Positions 27,003 to 37,549 are shown, counted from the first letter of the stretch. The stretch is 64,000 nt of DNA from Donghicola mangrovi (GCF_013377535.1 NZ_JABCJE010000001.1:830293-894292), one strand, 5' to 3'. Program-made: numbers and translations. The notes: a model not told the origin generated them from the sequence alone.

Positions 27003-28592
27003 ATGCAAGACCTCGCACCCATGCGCCGTGCGCTCATTTCCGTATCCGATAAAACCGGCCTCGTTGATCTGGGCAAAGCATTGGCCGCACGCGGCGTCGA
27101 GCTGCTGTCCACCGGCGGCACCGCCAAGGCCCTGCGCGATGCAGGTCTGGAAGTGAAAGACGTATCGGAAATCACCAATTTCCCCGAAATGATGGACGGC
27201 CGCGTCAAGACCCTGCACCCGATGGTGCACGGCGGTCTGCTGGCCCTGCGCGACAACGACACCCACGTTCAGGCGATGGAAGAGCACGGCATCGTCGCGA
27301 TCGACCTGCTGGTCGTGAACCTCTATCCCTTCGAGGCCGCTCTGGCCCGCGGTGCCGACTACGAAGAGATGATCGAGAACATCGACATCGGCGGCCCCGC
27401 CATGATCCGCGCCTCTGCGAAAAACCACGGCTTTACCACCACCATCGTTGACGTCGAAGACTACGACGCCCTGCTGGCAGAGCTGGAAGCTAACGAAGGC
27501 CAGACCACCTATGGCTTCCGTCAGAAGATGGCGCAGAACGCCTATGCCCGCACCGCGGCCTATGACGCGGCTGTGTCGAACTGGATGGCTGGCGCTGCTG
27601 GTGTGGAAACCCCGCGCCGCCGTGCCTTTGCGGGTCAGATCAAGCAGACCCTGCGTTACGGCGAAAACCCCCACCAGTCTGCAGCGTTCTACGTGGATGG
27701 CGCAGACCGCCCCGGCGTGTCGAACTTTGTCCAGCATCAGGGCAAAGAGCTGTCGTACAACAACATCAACGACACCGACGCGGCCTTCGAACTGGTTTCG
27801 GAATTCCTGCCCAAGGACGGTCCCGCCTGTGCGATCATCAAGCACGCCAACCCCTGCGGTGTGGCCCGCGGCGAGACCCTGATCGAAGCCTATCAGCGCG
27901 CGTTCGACTGTGACCGGACCAGCGCGTTCGGCGGCATCATCGCTCTGAACCAGGTTCTGGACGGTGCAACCGCCGAGAAAATCTCGGAAATCTTCACCGA
28001 GGTCGTGATTGCCCCCGGCGCCGACGACGAAGCCAAGGAAATCTTCGCGAAAAAGAAAAACCTACGCCTGCTGACCACCACCGGTCTGGCCGATGCAGGT
28101 TCCGCCGGTCTGGCGTTCAAGCAAGTGTCCGGCGGCATTCTGGTTCAGGACCGCGACAATGGCATGATGACTCTGGAACAGCTGAAAGTGGTGACCAAGG
28201 TTGCTCCCACCCAGCAAGAGCTCGAAGACCTGCTGTTCGCGTGGAAAGTCGCCAAGCACGTCAAGTCGAACGCCATCGTCTATGCGAAAAACGGCGCGAC
28301 CGTTGGCATCGGCGCAGGCCAGATGAGCCGTGTGGACTCGACCCGCATCGCTGCTCGCAAGAGCCAGGATATGGCCGAAGTTCTGGGCCTCAAGGAACCG
28401 ACCGTGATGGGATCGGTTGTAGCTTCGGACGCGTTCTTCCCGTTCCCCGATGGCCTGCTGACCGCTGCCGAAGCTGGCGCGACCGCAGTGATCCAGCCCG
28501 GTGGCTCGATGCGCGACGACGAAGTGATCAAAGCTGCGGACGAGGCAGGTCTGGCCATGGTGTTCACCGGCCAGCGCCACTTCCGCCACTAA
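27003..28592 (+). CDS. purH: Bifunctional AICAR formyltransferase / IMP cyclohydrolase
   Basis: Catalyses the last two steps of de novo IMP synthesis. It has 529 residues. The N-terminal MGS-like cyclohydrolase domain has [18 protein letters not shown] and [13 protein letters not shown]. The C-terminal transformylase has [22 protein letters not shown] and [25 protein letters not shown], and ends in [14 protein letters not shown] lies 8 nt before the start. lspA follows after 10 bp. Confidence 0.98.
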   Translation: MQDLAPMRRALISVSDKTGLVDLGKALAARGVELLSTGGTAKALRDAGLEVKDVSEITNFPEMMDGRVKTLHPMVHGGLLALRDNDTHVQAMEEHGIVAIDLLVVNLYPFEAALARGADYEEMIENIDIGGPAMIRASAKNHGFTTTIVDVEDYDALLAELEANEGQTTYGFRQKMAQNAYARTAAYDAAVSNWMAGAAGVETPRRRAFAGQIKQTLRYGENPHQSAAFYVDGADRPGVSNFVQHQGKELSYNNINDTDAAFELVSEFLPKDGPACAIIKHANPCGVARGETLIEAYQRAFDCDRTSAFGGIIALNQVLDGATAEKISEIFTEVVIAPGADDEAKEIFAKKKNLRLLTTTGLADAGSAGLAFKQVSGGILVQDRDNGMMTLEQLKVVTKVAPTQQELEDLLFAWKVAKHVKSNAIVYAKNGATVGIGAGQMSRVDSTRIAARKSQDMAEVLGLKEPTVMGSVVASDAFFPFPDGLLTAAEAGATAVIQPGGSMRDDEVIKAADEAGLAMVFTGQRHFRH

Positions 28593-28602
28593 GGACGACG
28601 GC

Positions 28603-29094
28603 ATGACCCGCGCGGTAGCACAACTTTTCTGGCCTGCTTTCTGGGTGTTTCTGGCTGATCAGGCCAGCAAGTACATCGTGGTACACATGATGGACCTGCG
28701 CACCTTGGGCCAGATCGAGGTGCTGCCGCCGCTTCTGCAGTTCCACATGGCGTGGAACCGCGGGATCAACTTCGGGCTGTTTACGTCCGACGGGTCTGCG
28801 GGCCGCTGGATTCTGATCGCGCTGGCGCTGATTATCAGTGCCGCCGTTGTGTTCTGGACCCTGCGCGCCAAGCCCGGTCGTTGGGCCACCCTGTCCGCCG
28901 GTGTTCTGGTGGGCGGGGCGCTTGCAAACGTGGTGGACCGCGTCCTGTACGGTGCGGTCGCCGATTTTCTGAATATGTCCTGCTGTGGGATCAACAATCC
29001 CTATGCGTTCAACATTGCTGATATTGCTATTTTTGCTGGGGCTGTCGGTCTGGTTCTGTTCGAGCCGTCCAAAGCACGGAAAAAGGGTGCGTGA
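28603..29094 (+). CDS. lspA: Lipoprotein signal peptidase (signal peptidase II)
   Basis: Inner-membrane aspartyl protease that cleaves prolipoproteins. It has 163 residues with four hydrophobic spans, DQASKYIVV early, NRGINFGLF, and the catalytic Asp112 (ANVVDR) and Asp140 (FNIADIAIF). AAGGACGACGGC precedes the ATG. The next gene encodes a lipoprotein, one of its likely substrates. Confidence 0.96.
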   Translation: MTRAVAQLFWPAFWVFLADQASKYIVVHMMDLRTLGQIEVLPPLLQFHMAWNRGINFGLFTSDGSAGRWILIALALIISAAVVFWTLRAKPGRWATLSAGVLVGGALANVVDRVLYGAVADFLNMSCCGINNPYAFNIADIAIFAGAVGLVLFEPSKARKKGA

Positions 29095-29149
29095 CGCCGC
29101 CCCTATCTGCTGTTAAGCGTGAAGCAAAGAAGCGGAGGTCTAAGTAGGC

Positions 29150-29626
29150 ATGAAGCGTGTCGTGCTCGTCATCGCAGCGTTGGCCCTTGGGGCTTGCGAC
29201 AACGGAAATCCCGATCGCCTGTCGCGCGGACCGGACGAATTTGCCATTGTTCCGGTTAAGCCGTTGGAAATGCCCGCAACAGCGGAATTGCCCGTGCCCA
29301 CCACAGGCAGCGCAAACCGCGTTGATTTGAACCCGCTGGCCGATGGTGTGGCCGCGCTGGGTGGTCATCGGGGCACTCTGACCGGTCAGATTCCTGCCGC
29401 CGATGGTGTGCTGGTGAATTACGCCTCGCGCGCTGGTGTGTCTTCGGACATCCGCACGGTTCTGGCCGCAGAAGACAAGATCTTTATCAAGCGCCGCCGC
29501 CGTCTGTTGGGCCCCGAGCTGCCCTATGACGAAATGCGCCTTGATCCCTATCTGCTGATCGACGGCTATCGTGCCCGTGGCTACCGCGTTCCGACGCCTC
29601 CGCCGCTGACCGACGAACAGCAATAA
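29150..29626 (+). CDS. DUF3035 family lipoprotein
   Basis: A 158-residue protein with the lipobox LGAC after a short signal (VVLVIAALALGAC). The DUF3035 core follows: GPDEFAIVPVKPLEMP near the N-terminus and IRTVLAAEDKIFIKRR later. Beta-barrel assembly proteins and other envelope lipoproteins share this size, but no role is assigned to DUF3035 that I know of. It is likely cotranscribed with lspA. Confidence 0.87.
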   Translation: MKRVVLVIAALALGACDNGNPDRLSRGPDEFAIVPVKPLEMPATAELPVPTTGSANRVDLNPLADGVAALGGHRGTLTGQIPAADGVLVNYASRAGVSSDIRTVLAAEDKIFIKRRRRLLGPELPYDEMRLDPYLLIDGYRARGYRVPTPPPLTDEQQ

Positions 29627-29699
29627 ATCACAGTCCCGTCAGGCCTCTTGAATACCGGCCCCTATCGCGTAGCTTCCTTTAAAAATGCTGGGAGCTACG

Positions 29700-31055
29700 A
29701 TGAGAGCCATCCTCAAACCAATGGGCCTGACTTTGGTGCTGTATGCGACAACCGCATCCGCCCAAGCCGAGGACGTGACGACCTTTACCCTCGATAACGG
29801 CATGGATGTGGTGGTGATCGAGGATCACCGCTCTCAGGCCCTGACGAACATGGTGTGGTATCGCACCGGTGCCGCGGACGAACCCGCTGGCAAATCCGGC
29901 ATCGCCCATTTCCTCGAGCACTTGATGTTCAAGGGCACCGACAAGATGGCCGCAGGCGAGTTTTCCGCCACCGTCGCCGCCAATGGCGGGACCGACAACG
30001 CCTTTACCAGCAAGGATTACACCGCCTACTACCAGCAGGTGGCCGCTGACCGTCTGGACCTGATGCTCAAGATGGAGGCCGACCGCATGGTCAACCTCCA
30101 GATGACCGAGCAAGACGTTGCGACCGAGCGGGACGTGATCCTCGAGGAACGGAACATGCGGATCGAGAACAGCCCCCAAGCGCTGTTCAGCGAACAGGCG
30201 GACGCCGCGCAATATCTGAACCACCCCTACGGCATCCCCGTGATCGGCTGGCGCCACGAGATGGAGCAGCTGAACCAGCAGGACGCGCTGACCTTCTATC
30301 ATCAGTACTATGCGCCCAATAACGCGATTCTGGTGGTTGCAGGCGATGTAGAGCCTGACCAGGTGCGCGAACTGGCAAACCAGTATTTCGGCCCCATCGC
30401 CCCCAACCCCGATCTGAAGCCCCGCGTGCGCCCTCAGGAGCCGCCGCAACTGGCCGAGCGTCGCTTGAATTTCAGCGATCCGCGGATCAGCCAGCCCTAT
30501 CTTGTGCGCAGCTATCTGGCGCCCGAGCGTAACTCTGGCGATCAGCGTCAGGCTGCGGCTTTGACCTTGTTGGCCAGCCTGCTGGGTGGGGACAGCACGA
30601 CTTCCTATCTGGCGACCAAGTTGCAGTTCGACACCCAGACGGCGGTCTATACCTCGGCCAGCTATTCGGGGATGTCGCTGGATAAAACCGAATTCAACCT
30701 GATCGTCGTGCCCGCCCAAGGCGTTGAGTTGGCCGATGCCGAAAAGGCCATGGATCAGGCCGTGGCCGATTTCATCGCCGCCGGTCCCGACCCCGAGGAT
30801 CTGGAGCGGATCAAGACCCAGTTCCGGGCCTCTGAAATTTACGCGATGGATAGCACCAATTCCCGTGCCAACCGATATGGCGCTGCCTTGGCCATCGGAC
30901 TGACGGTGCAGGACGTGCAGGATTGGGTGCCGACGGTTCTGGATATCAGCGCCGATGAAATCATCGCCGCCGCCAAAACCGTTCTGGATCGCCGCGCCTC
31001 GGTGACGGGCTTTGTCACCCCCAGCGAACCCGTAACCACAGGGACCGAGGGCTAA
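29700..31055 (+). CDS. M16 family zinc metallopeptidase (active subunit)
   Basis: Pitrilysin/processing-peptidase-type enzyme, exported (signal ending TTASAQA). The inverted zinc motif HFLEH is at residues 70-74, and the downstream Glu ligand lies in the RDVILEERNMRIENSP region. The C-terminal M16 domain is complete, giving 451 residues. GGGAG 6 nt before ATG 29700 is preferred over 29685. The next gene encodes the partner without zinc ligands, so the two probably form a heterodimer in the periplasm. Confidence 0.93.
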   Translation: MRAILKPMGLTLVLYATTASAQAEDVTTFTLDNGMDVVVIEDHRSQALTNMVWYRTGAADEPAGKSGIAHFLEHLMFKGTDKMAAGEFSATVAANGGTDNAFTSKDYTAYYQQVAADRLDLMLKMEADRMVNLQMTEQDVATERDVILEERNMRIENSPQALFSEQADAAQYLNHPYGIPVIGWRHEMEQLNQQDALTFYHQYYAPNNAILVVAGDVEPDQVRELANQYFGPIAPNPDLKPRVRPQEPPQLAERRLNFSDPRISQPYLVRSYLAPERNSGDQRQAAALTLLASLLGGDSTTSYLATKLQFDTQTAVYTSASYSGMSLDKTEFNLIVVPAQGVELADAEKAMDQAVADFIAAGPDPEDLERIKTQFRASEIYAMDSTNSRANRYGAALAIGLTVQDVQDWVPTVLDISADEIIAAAKTVLDRRASVTGFVTPSEPVTTGTEG

Positions 31056-31058
31056 GTC

Positions 31059-32357
31059 ATGAAGAAACTACTCGCGATCTTTTTGCTGGCGGTGTCCGGC
31101 GTGCAGGCGGCTGCGGCCGTGGAAATTCAGGATGTCACCAGCCCCGGCGGCATCAAAGCTTGGCTGGTCGAGGAACACTCGATCCCGTTCGTCTCGCTGG
31201 AACTGCGGTTCAAGGGCGGCGGCAATCTGGATCTAGACGGCAAGCGCGGCGCAACCAATCTGATGACCGGCCTTCTCGAAGAGGGAACGGGCGATCTGGA
31301 CTCCCGTGCCTTTGCCAAGGCTCGGGATTCGCTGGCGGCCTCGTTCGGGTTCGATGTGGGGGCCGACACGGTTTCGGTGTCCGCGCGGTTCCTGACCGAG
31401 ACGCAGGATCAAGCCATGGGCTTGCTGCATCAGGCGCTGGTCGCCCCGAACTTTGACGAAGCCTCGCTCGAGCGCGTGCGCCAGCAGGTTCTGACCGGCA
31501 TCCGCAGCAGCCAGACCGACCCCAACGACATCGCAGGCCGTGAATTCGCGCTGCAAGTTTACGGCGACCACCCCTATGCCACCCCCTATGAGGGCACGGC
31601 CGAGAGCGTGACTGCCCTGACCCGCGACGACATCGTCACCGCGCACAAAAACGCGCTGGCGCTGGATCGCGTCTATGTCTCTGCCGTGGGCGATATTACG
31701 GCTGAACAGCTGGGTACCCTGCTGGACAAACTGCTGGCGGGCTTGCCCGAAACCGGCGCCCCCGCACCCGGCCCCGCGACCCTGACCTTTGACGGCAAAA
31801 CCACCGTCAAACCGTTCGAGACCCCGCAGTCCGTAGCCCTGTTCGCCCAACCGGGGATGGAGCGGGACGACCCCGATTATTTCGCGGCCTATATCCTGAA
31901 CCAGATCCTTGGCGGGTCGGGTTTTGACAGCCGCCTGATGACCGAAGTGCGGGAAAAGCGCGGCCTGACCTATGGCATCGGCACCTATCTGATCCCCCGC
32001 GACTATGCGGAGCTGTGGTTGGGGCAGGTTGCCTCGGCCAACGACAAGGTGGCGGATGCGATCAGCGTGGTGCGCGATGAGTGGTCCAAACTGGCCAAAG
32101 ATGGCGTCACCCAAGAGGAACTGGATCAGGCGAAAACCTATCTGACCGGTGCCTATCCCCTGCGGTTCGACAGCAACGCAGCGATCGCCGACATTCTGGT
32201 GGGCATGCAGATGGATGACCTGCCGATCTCTTACGTCGAGACCCGCAATGACAACGTGAACGCCGTCACGCTAGAGCAAATCAACCGCGTCGCGGCAGAG
32301 CTGCTGAAGCCTGACGAGCTGACTTTCATGGTTGTCGGCCAGCCTGCGGGCCTGTGA
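31059..32357 (+). CDS. M16 family peptidase homologue lacking the zinc motif (partner subunit)
   Basis: A 432-residue exported protein (signal ending VQAAAA). At the place of HxxEH it has NLMTGLLEEGTGDL, so the catalytic zinc site is absent. The substrate-cradle regions are kept (EVREKRGLTYGIGTYL, PLRFDSNAAIADIL). This is the usual inactive half of paired M16B peptidases. It starts 3 bp after the active partner's stop, in the same operon. Confidence 0.93.
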   Translation: MKKLLAIFLLAVSGVQAAAAVEIQDVTSPGGIKAWLVEEHSIPFVSLELRFKGGGNLDLDGKRGATNLMTGLLEEGTGDLDSRAFAKARDSLAASFGFDVGADTVSVSARFLTETQDQAMGLLHQALVAPNFDEASLERVRQQVLTGIRSSQTDPNDIAGREFALQVYGDHPYATPYEGTAESVTALTRDDIVTAHKNALALDRVYVSAVGDITAEQLGTLLDKLLAGLPETGAPAPGPATLTFDGKTTVKPFETPQSVALFAQPGMERDDPDYFAAYILNQILGGSGFDSRLMTEVREKRGLTYGIGTYLIPRDYAELWLGQVASANDKVADAISVVRDEWSKLAKDGVTQEELDQAKTYLTGAYPLRFDSNAAIADILVGMQMDDLPISYVETRNDNVNAVTLEQINRVAAELLKPDELTFMVVGQPAGL

Positions 32358-32400
32358 TCTGCGCTAGAGATTCGTAAGACCACGTGCTAAGTCTTGGGGT

Positions 32401-34311
32401 ATGACAATGAGCAGCCCCAAGATATCCACAGACCAGCCTCTTCGCCCTGTGATCCGCCAGTTGGATAGCGGCGCGATCAACCGCATCGCGGCTGGCGAGG
32501 TGGTCGAACGTCCGGCCTCTGCGGTCAAGGAACTGGTCGAGAATGCCGTAGACGCCGGTGCCCGCCGGATTGAGGTGTGCGTTGCCGATGGCGGCAAGAC
32601 CTTGATCCGTGTCACCGATGACGGCTGCGGGATGTCCGCCGAAGATCTGCCGCTGGCGATGTCCCGCCACGCGACCAGCAAGATCGACGGGTCCGACCTG
32701 CTCAACATCCACACCTTCGGTTTTCGGGGCGAGGCGTTGCCTTCGCTTGGCGCGGTCGGGCGGCTGACCATCACCTCCCGCCCCGTGGGCGAGGATGCCG
32801 CGCAAATCACCGTCGCGGGCGGCGATATGGGGCCGGTGAAGCCCGCCGCCTTGTCCGGCGGCACAGTGGTGGAACTGCGCGATCTGTTCTACGCCACCCC
32901 CGCGCGCCTGAAGTTCATGCGCAGCGACCGCGCCGAATCCCAAGCCATCAGCGATGTGGTGAAACGTCTGGCGATGGCCGAGCCGTCGATCGGCTTCACT
33001 CTGCGTGACGTGACCGGCGGCGGCGCGGGCCGCGTGGTGTTTCGCAGTGACCCTGAAACCGGCGATCTGTTCGATGCCCTGCGCGGGCGCCTGTCCGGCG
33101 TCTTGGGCGGGGAGTTCACGGAAAACGCCCTCGCCATTGATGCAGAGCGCGAGGGGGTTCGCCTGACCGGATATGCGGCTTTGCCGACCTATTCGCGCGG
33201 CGCGGCGGTGTCCCAGTACCTGTTCGTGAACGGCCGCCCCGTGCGGGACAAGCAACTGATCGGGGCTCTGCGCGCCGCTTACATGGATTTCCTGTCCCGC
33301 GACCGGCACCCCGCGGCGGTGCTGTTCGTCGATTGTGATCCGCAAAAGGTCGACGTGAACGTCCACCCCGCCAAATCCGAGGTCCGCTTCCGCGATCCCG
33401 GTCTGGTGCGCGGCCTGATCGTATCGGCCCTGCGTCACGCCTTGGCCGAGGCGGGGCACCGCGCGTCAACGACCGTGGCGGGCGCGACCCTTGGGGCGAT
33501 GCGGGCCGAACCTGTCGCCACCCCGCGCCCCTTCCAATACCAGATGGACCGCCCTTCGGCGGCGGCCCGCAGTGCCAGCTATTACGGGCAGGCCCCGATG
33601 ATGCAGCCCGCGCCGCCTGCGCCCGCGCGGGACACAGGGTTCGCCGAATTCTCGACCGCCTATAGCGGGCGGGTCGTCGATATCCCCCAAGCCGCCCCCA
33701 CCCCCGAGGCCCCCGCGCCCGATCCGGTGCACTTGCCGCTTGGCGTGGCGCGCGGCCAAGTCCACGAGAATTACATCATCGCGCAGACCCGCGACGGGAT
33801 GGTGATTGTGGACCAGCACGCCGCCCACGAACGCTTGGTTTACGAAAAACTGAAAAAGCAGATGGCCGAGAATGGCGTCGCCGCCCAAGCCCTGCTGATT
33901 CCCGAGGTGATCGACCTGTCCGAATCGGACAGCGCCCGTCTGCTGGAGCACGCCGATGATCTGGCGCGCATGGGCCTGAGCATCGAATCGTTCGGCGCGG
34001 GCGCCGTGGCCGTCCGCGAAACCCCCGCAATTCTGGGGAATGTGGACGCCAAAGCCATGGTCCTCGATATTCTGGACGAGCTGACGGATCAGGGCGAATC
34101 CCTGTCCCTCCAAGCGCGGCTCGAGGCGATTCTGTCCCGCGTGGCCTGCCATGGCTCCATCCGCTCGGGCCGCCGTATGCGGGCCGAGGAGATGGACGCC
34201 CTTCTGCGCGAGATGGAAGCGACCCCCCATTCCGGCCAGTGCAACCACGGCCGACCCACCTATGTGGAGCTGAAACTCTCTGACATCGAAAGGCTGTTCG
34301 GGCGCACATGA
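32401..34311 (+). CDS. mutL: DNA mismatch repair protein MutL
   Basis: ATP-dependent matchmaker of mismatch repair. It has 636 residues. The GHKL ATPase motifs are [30 protein letters not shown] and [14 protein letters not shown]. The C-terminal domain holds [12 protein letters not shown], which fits the endonuclease motif DQHA-x2-E-x4-E, and [12 protein letters not shown]. It is therefore probably the nicking type used by bacteria lacking MutH. A Pro/Ala-rich linker lies at about 385-450. ATG codons at 32401 and 32407 are both possible. The stop overlaps rmuC. Confidence 0.96.
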   Translation: MTMSSPKISTDQPLRPVIRQLDSGAINRIAAGEVVERPASAVKELVENAVDAGARRIEVCVADGGKTLIRVTDDGCGMSAEDLPLAMSRHATSKIDGSDLLNIHTFGFRGEALPSLGAVGRLTITSRPVGEDAAQITVAGGDMGPVKPAALSGGTVVELRDLFYATPARLKFMRSDRAESQAISDVVKRLAMAEPSIGFTLRDVTGGGAGRVVFRSDPETGDLFDALRGRLSGVLGGEFTENALAIDAEREGVRLTGYAALPTYSRGAAVSQYLFVNGRPVRDKQLIGALRAAYMDFLSRDRHPAAVLFVDCDPQKVDVNVHPAKSEVRFRDPGLVRGLIVSALRHALAEAGHRASTTVAGATLGAMRAEPVATPRPFQYQMDRPSAAARSASYYGQAPMMQPAPPAPARDTGFAEFSTAYSGRVVDIPQAAPTPEAPAPDPVHLPLGVARGQVHENYIIAQTRDGMVIVDQHAAHERLVYEKLKKQMAENGVAAQALLIPEVIDLSESDSARLLEHADDLARMGLSIESFGAGAVAVRETPAILGNVDAKAMVLDILDELTDQGESLSLQARLEAILSRVACHGSIRSGRRMRAEEMDALLREMEATPHSGQCNHGRPTYVELKLSDIERLFGRT

Positions 34312-35471
34312 CCGACGATACCGCTGTTTCCCTGACCCTTCAGAACCCCTTGGTTCTGGGTGCCCTGATCCTGTCGGGGCTGGTGCTGATCATGCTGTTC
34401 GTGGTGATGAAAACCGCTGGCAAATCCGCCCAGATGATGGAGCCGATCGCCCGCCAGATGTGGGCGCTGGACCAGCGGGTGCAGTCCTTGTCCGACGGTC
34501 AGCAGCAGTTGGCCGGTGGCCTGAACCACGTGTCCGAAGCGCAGGCCGCCAGCCAGAAGCACATGCTGCAACTGATGGAGCAGCGCTTGGCCCATGTGAC
34601 CGAGCAGATGAATGTGAACCTGCATGGATCGGCCCAGCGGACGGCGAAATCCCTTGGCGAGTTGCAGCAGCGGCTGGTTGCCATTGATAAGGCGCAGGAA
34701 AACATCACCAAACTGTCGGGCGATGTCCTGAGCCTTCAGGACATCCTGTCGAACAAACAGACCCGCGGGGCCTTTGGGGAAATCCAGCTGAACGACATCG
34801 TGGGCAAGGCGCTGCCCTCCGACAGCTTTACCTTGCAACACACTTTGTCGAACGGGCGGCGTGCGGACTGTCTGATCCATCTGCCCAACCCACCGGGCCC
34901 GATCGTGATCGACAGCAAGTTCCCGCTAGAGGCCTATGAAGCCCTGCGCAAAGCCGACAGTCAGGCGCTGCTGAACGAGGCCGCGCGGATGCTGCGCCAG
35001 TCGGTGCGCAACCACATAAAGGCGATTTCCGAGAAATACATCATCGAAGGCGAGACTGCCGACGGCGCGATCATGTTCCTGCCGTCCGAGGCCGTCTACG
35101 CCGAACTTCATGCGAATTTTCCGGAACTTGTGCGTGAGGGTTTCGAAAAACGGGTCTGGATCGTGTCCCCGACCACCTGCATGGCGACCCTGAACACCAT
35201 GCGCGCGATCCTGAAAGACGCCCGCATGCGCGAGCAGGCCGGAGCCATCCGCAAGGAGCTGAGCGCCCTATATAATGACGTGGACCGCCTTGGATCGCGG
35301 GTCGAGAACCTGGATCGCCACTTCCATCAGGCTGCAAAAGATATTTCCGAAATCAAGATTAGTGCCGAAAAGGCAGGCAAACGGGCCCGTCGACTCGATA
35401 ATTTCGATTTTGAGGAACTTGCGCCAGAAACCGCCGATCAGTTAGCTCTGGATACGCGGAAAACCGTCTGA
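34308..35471 (+). CDS. rmuC: DNA recombination protein RmuC
   Basis: A 387-residue protein with one N-terminal membrane span ([20 protein letters not shown]). A long coiled-coil region follows (residues about 40-145), then the RmuC nuclease-like core with [28 protein letters not shown] and [22 protein letters not shown]. In E. coli RmuC lowers inversion between short inverted repeats. It starts on the mutL stop (ATGA). Confidence 0.95.
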   Translation: MTDDTAVSLTLQNPLVLGALILSGLVLIMLFVVMKTAGKSAQMMEPIARQMWALDQRVQSLSDGQQQLAGGLNHVSEAQAASQKHMLQLMEQRLAHVTEQMNVNLHGSAQRTAKSLGELQQRLVAIDKAQENITKLSGDVLSLQDILSNKQTRGAFGEIQLNDIVGKALPSDSFTLQHTLSNGRRADCLIHLPNPPGPIVIDSKFPLEAYEALRKADSQALLNEAARMLRQSVRNHIKAISEKYIIEGETADGAIMFLPSEAVYAELHANFPELVREGFEKRVWIVSPTTCMATLNTMRAILKDARMREQAGAIRKELSALYNDVDRLGSRVENLDRHFHQAAKDISEIKISAEKAGKRARRLDNFDFEELAPETADQLALDTRKTV

Positions 35472-35592
35472 AATCCGCCGATCACTCTCCCGTGAGGCGA
35501 AAATGGGGTGACAGGGCCCACAAATCTGTGTTTCCTCGCCGCAATTACGCCTCAGACGTGCTTTAGCGCGCACTGGCCATCTTGGGACGACA

Positions 35593-36096
35593 GTGAAAGT
35601 GACACGAATGATGAAGCGCACCTTAATGTGTGTGGCCGTTGGCCTTGTACTCCTGACCAGTGCTTGCAGCCAGGCAGGTAAACCGGACCCGGCAATCAAG
35701 CCTCTCGCCTTTGCTGATTACGCCGCCCCTTTGTACCCGAACGAGACTCCTGAACTGCGCTCTCTGATTATGAAGTACGCCGAGGAGTATAAAGTTCCCC
35801 CGACCCTGATCCAAAAAGTGGTGATCCGCGAAAGCCGCCACCGTCCCGCAGCAAAGAACGGCCCCTACTATGGCCTGATGCAGATCCTTCCCGCGACCGC
35901 CCGCAGCATGGGCTTTGACGGTGACGCGAAGGACCTCCTCGATGCGGATACGAACCTCAAGTACGCGGTGAAGTACCTGAAAGGGGCCTATGTCGTGGCA
36001 GAGGGCAACGAGCAGGAAGCCATCATGCATTACGCACGGGGCTACTATTACGCCGCAAAATCCAAAGGTTTGCTGAAAGAAGCAGGGCTGCGATAA
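35593..36096 (+). CDS. Lytic transglycosylase (SLT domain) lipoprotein
   Basis: Small murein lytic transglycosylase. Lipobox LTSAC (Cys25) is followed by the SLT domain with the catalytic Glu80 in VVIRESRHRP, GPYYGLMQILPATARSMG (GLMQ motif) and an NLKYAVKYLKG helix. The 167 residues are minimal for the family. The start could be GTG 35593 or ATG 35608, and neither has a strong ribosome site. Its stop codon forms part of the loop of the following terminator. Confidence 0.92.
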   Translation: MKVTRMMKRTLMCVAVGLVLLTSACSQAGKPDPAIKPLAFADYAAPLYPNETPELRSLIMKYAEEYKVPPTLIQKVVIRESRHRPAAKNGPYYGLMQILPATARSMGFDGDAKDLLDADTNLKYAVKYLKGAYVVAEGNEQEAIMHYARGYYYAAKSKGLLKEAGLR

Positions 36097-36109
36097 GCAG
36101 CCCTTTTTT
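36085..36109 (+). terminator. Terminator overlapping the end of the transglycosylase gene
   Basis: The stem GGGCTGC / GCAGCCC encloses GATAA, which includes the stop codon, and is followed by six T. The stem begins inside the coding region. Confidence 0.9.
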
Positions 36110-36141
36110 CTTTGTTCGTACTAGTACTCTGGTGGGTTTGA

Positions 36142-36162
36142 GGGGGCGGGTGGGCCGCCCCC
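36142..36162 (-). terminator. GC-rich hairpin directly after the ChrR-type gene
   Basis: A 7-bp GGGGGCG/CGCCCCC stem starts immediately after the stop on the minus strand. No T-run follows, so it may be a weak terminator or a 3' protective stem. Confidence 0.45.
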
Positions 36163-36807
36163 TTAGATCCTAAGGAACGGTTGCGCCAGACGCGGCAACA
36201 GGCTGCGGAAGCGCAGCGGCGCATCGGTCGCCGCCAGACAGATACAGTCTTCTCCGATATCGGCGACGGGCGTGTGGTACAGGTCTTCGTTCGCGACTTC
36301 GATATCACCGGGGCCAAAGCGATCGGTTTCGTCCTGAAACGCCCCTTGCAGCACCAGCGTCAGTTCAGTCCCGCGGTGGCCGTGATCCGGCACCGCACAT
36401 CCTGCCGGAATGTACAGCAGACGCGCCGTGGCATTCGGGGCGGTGGGGATGATCGCCTGCTTCACGCCCATCCCGATCGAACGCCAGCGCACAGCCTCCA
36501 GGTCGCCACCGATGAAGTCCTGAACCGGCGCGGGCAGCACGCCCTTGGTCCGTTTGCGAGGGGCGGAAACTGTGGGGGCGCTTTCGATCAGGCGCAGGGT
36601 TGCCGCAAAGCTGTCGTCGGACAGGTCCAGCGTATCCAGATCGTCCATCAACGCGCCGCCAGTCGCATCAAAGCTTTCGGCAGCCGCGCGGCATTCGTCG
36701 CACATGGACAGGTGGGCCGCGACGGTCAGGTCGAACGCCTCTGGCAGGGTGCCAGCGGAATAGGCCATCAGCAGGGCGTCATTCAGGTGGTGCTTAATCT
36801 TTGTCAT
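36163..36807 (-). CDS. chrR: ChrR-family cupin anti-sigma factor
   Basis: Zinc-dependent anti-sigma factor that holds the partner ECF sigma until singlet oxygen triggers its loss (established for Rhodobacter ChrR). The N-terminal ligands are seen as His6, His32, Cys36 and Cys39 (HLSMCDEC), nearly the same positions as in Rhodobacter. The C-terminal cupin has CAVPDHGHRGTELTLVLQGAF. A GTG at 36819 overlapping the sigma stop is an alternative start. ATG 36807 gives the canonical N-terminus. Translation is coupled to the sigma gene. Confidence 0.93.
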   Translation of the reverse strand: MTKIKHHLNDALLMAYSAGTLPEAFDLTVAAHLSMCDECRAAAESFDATGGALMDDLDTLDLSDDSFAATLRLIESAPTVSAPRKRTKGVLPAPVQDFIGGDLEAVRWRSIGMGVKQAIIPTAPNATARLLYIPAGCAVPDHGHRGTELTLVLQGAFQDETDRFGPGDIEVANEDLYHTPVADIGEDCICLAATDAPLRFRSLLPRLAQPFLRI

Positions 36808-36815
36808 CGTCACGG

Positions 36816-37364
36816 TCACTTCAACTGATGGCGCAAGCGATCCAGCGCCAACCTGATTCTGGATTTGATCGTCCCAAGGGGCAGACCCGTCTCTTCGGCG
36901 ATTTCCGTGTGCGAGAGGTCGCCAAAGTAGGCTTTCTCCACCAGATGCCGCTGTTTTTCGGGCAAGGCGCGGATCGCCTCGGCCAGTCGCTTTGTTTCTT
37001 GCTGCAGAACCACGGCGTCTTCGGCCAGCGGCTCTTCTTCGGGGCCCCAGAACAGGTCTTCGGGTTCAGGGCGCCGCCGTTTGCGCAGCATGTCGATCTT
37101 GCGGTTCCGCGCGATCGTAAAGATCCACGTGGATACCGACGCCCGCGATGGGTCGAACATTCCGGCCTTGGTCCAGACGGTGGCCATCACCTCTTGGGTG
37201 CATTCCTCGGCCATCTGGAGGTCAGCGCCGGATTTGACCAGAAACGCCTTAACCCGTGGTGCAAAATGGGCGAACACCTCTTTGAAGGCGGCCTGATCCT
37301 GCGCGCGGATACGGTGGATATGGTCTGTCCAGTCCAGTGCGGTCTGATGCTGTAGGTCGGGCAA
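36816..37364 (-). CDS. rpoE: RpoE/EcfG-type ECF sigma factor partnered with ChrR
   Basis: Directs RNA polymerase to singlet-oxygen-stress promoters. Region 2 is DQAAFKEVFAHFAPRVKAFL...AEECTQEVMATVWTKAGMFDP and STWIFTIARNRKIDMLRKRRR. Region 4 is LPEKQRHLVEKAYFGDLSHTEIAEETGLPLGTIKSRIRLALDRL. The open frame reaches 37523, but a promoter candidate with its -10 at 37474-37479 would place the RNA start near 37467. I therefore place the start downstream. TTG 37364 gives 182 residues, close to relatives. This start is inferred and an ATG cluster at 37463-37469 is the alternative. It overlaps the anti-sigma gene. Confidence 0.9.
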   Translation of the reverse strand: MPDLQHQTALDWTDHIHRIRAQDQAAFKEVFAHFAPRVKAFLVKSGADLQMAEECTQEVMATVWTKAGMFDPSRASVSTWIFTIARNRKIDMLRKRRRPEPEDLFWGPEEEPLAEDAVVLQQETKRLAEAIRALPEKQRHLVEKAYFGDLSHTEIAEETGLPLGTIKSRIRLALDRLRHQLK

Positions 37365-37473
37365 TCGGTTAGTTCCGGTGCGAGTTGAGCGGTCGTCACG
37401 CCCATTAACACGCCGGATCGGGCGTGCTGGCAACCGGTTTTCCGAAAGGTCCAGATCCAACATCATCATGCAC

Positions 37474-37503
37474 CATCTACGCAGGGGCCAAGAAACCGGA
37501 TCA
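37474..37503 (-). promoter_or_regulatory. ECF-type promoter candidate for the sigma/anti-sigma genes
   Basis: On the minus strand TGATCC, 18 bp, TAGATG. This agrees with the TGATC...TAAGA-type promoter of Rhodobacter RpoE in the -35 box and roughly in the -10 and spacing. Autoregulation by the sigma factor is the expected logic. Confidence 0.5.
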
Positions 37504-37519
37504 CTTCGGCGATTATTTT

Positions 37520-37549
37520 TCATCCAATGGGGCAGAGGCGTCGTAACAC
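37520..37549 (+). promoter_or_regulatory. ECF-type promoter candidate for the 37575 operon
   Basis: TCATCC, 18 bp, TAACAC, followed by ACGGAG and the ATG at 37575. It has the same geometry as the divergent candidate on the other strand, one mismatch from its -35 box, and lies 16 bp away from it. Confidence 0.45.

Noticed and set aside
36118..36127. GTACTAGTAC palindrome after the transglycosylase gene
   Set aside because: A 10-bp palindrome between a terminator and a gene end is too short and badly placed to call an operator.
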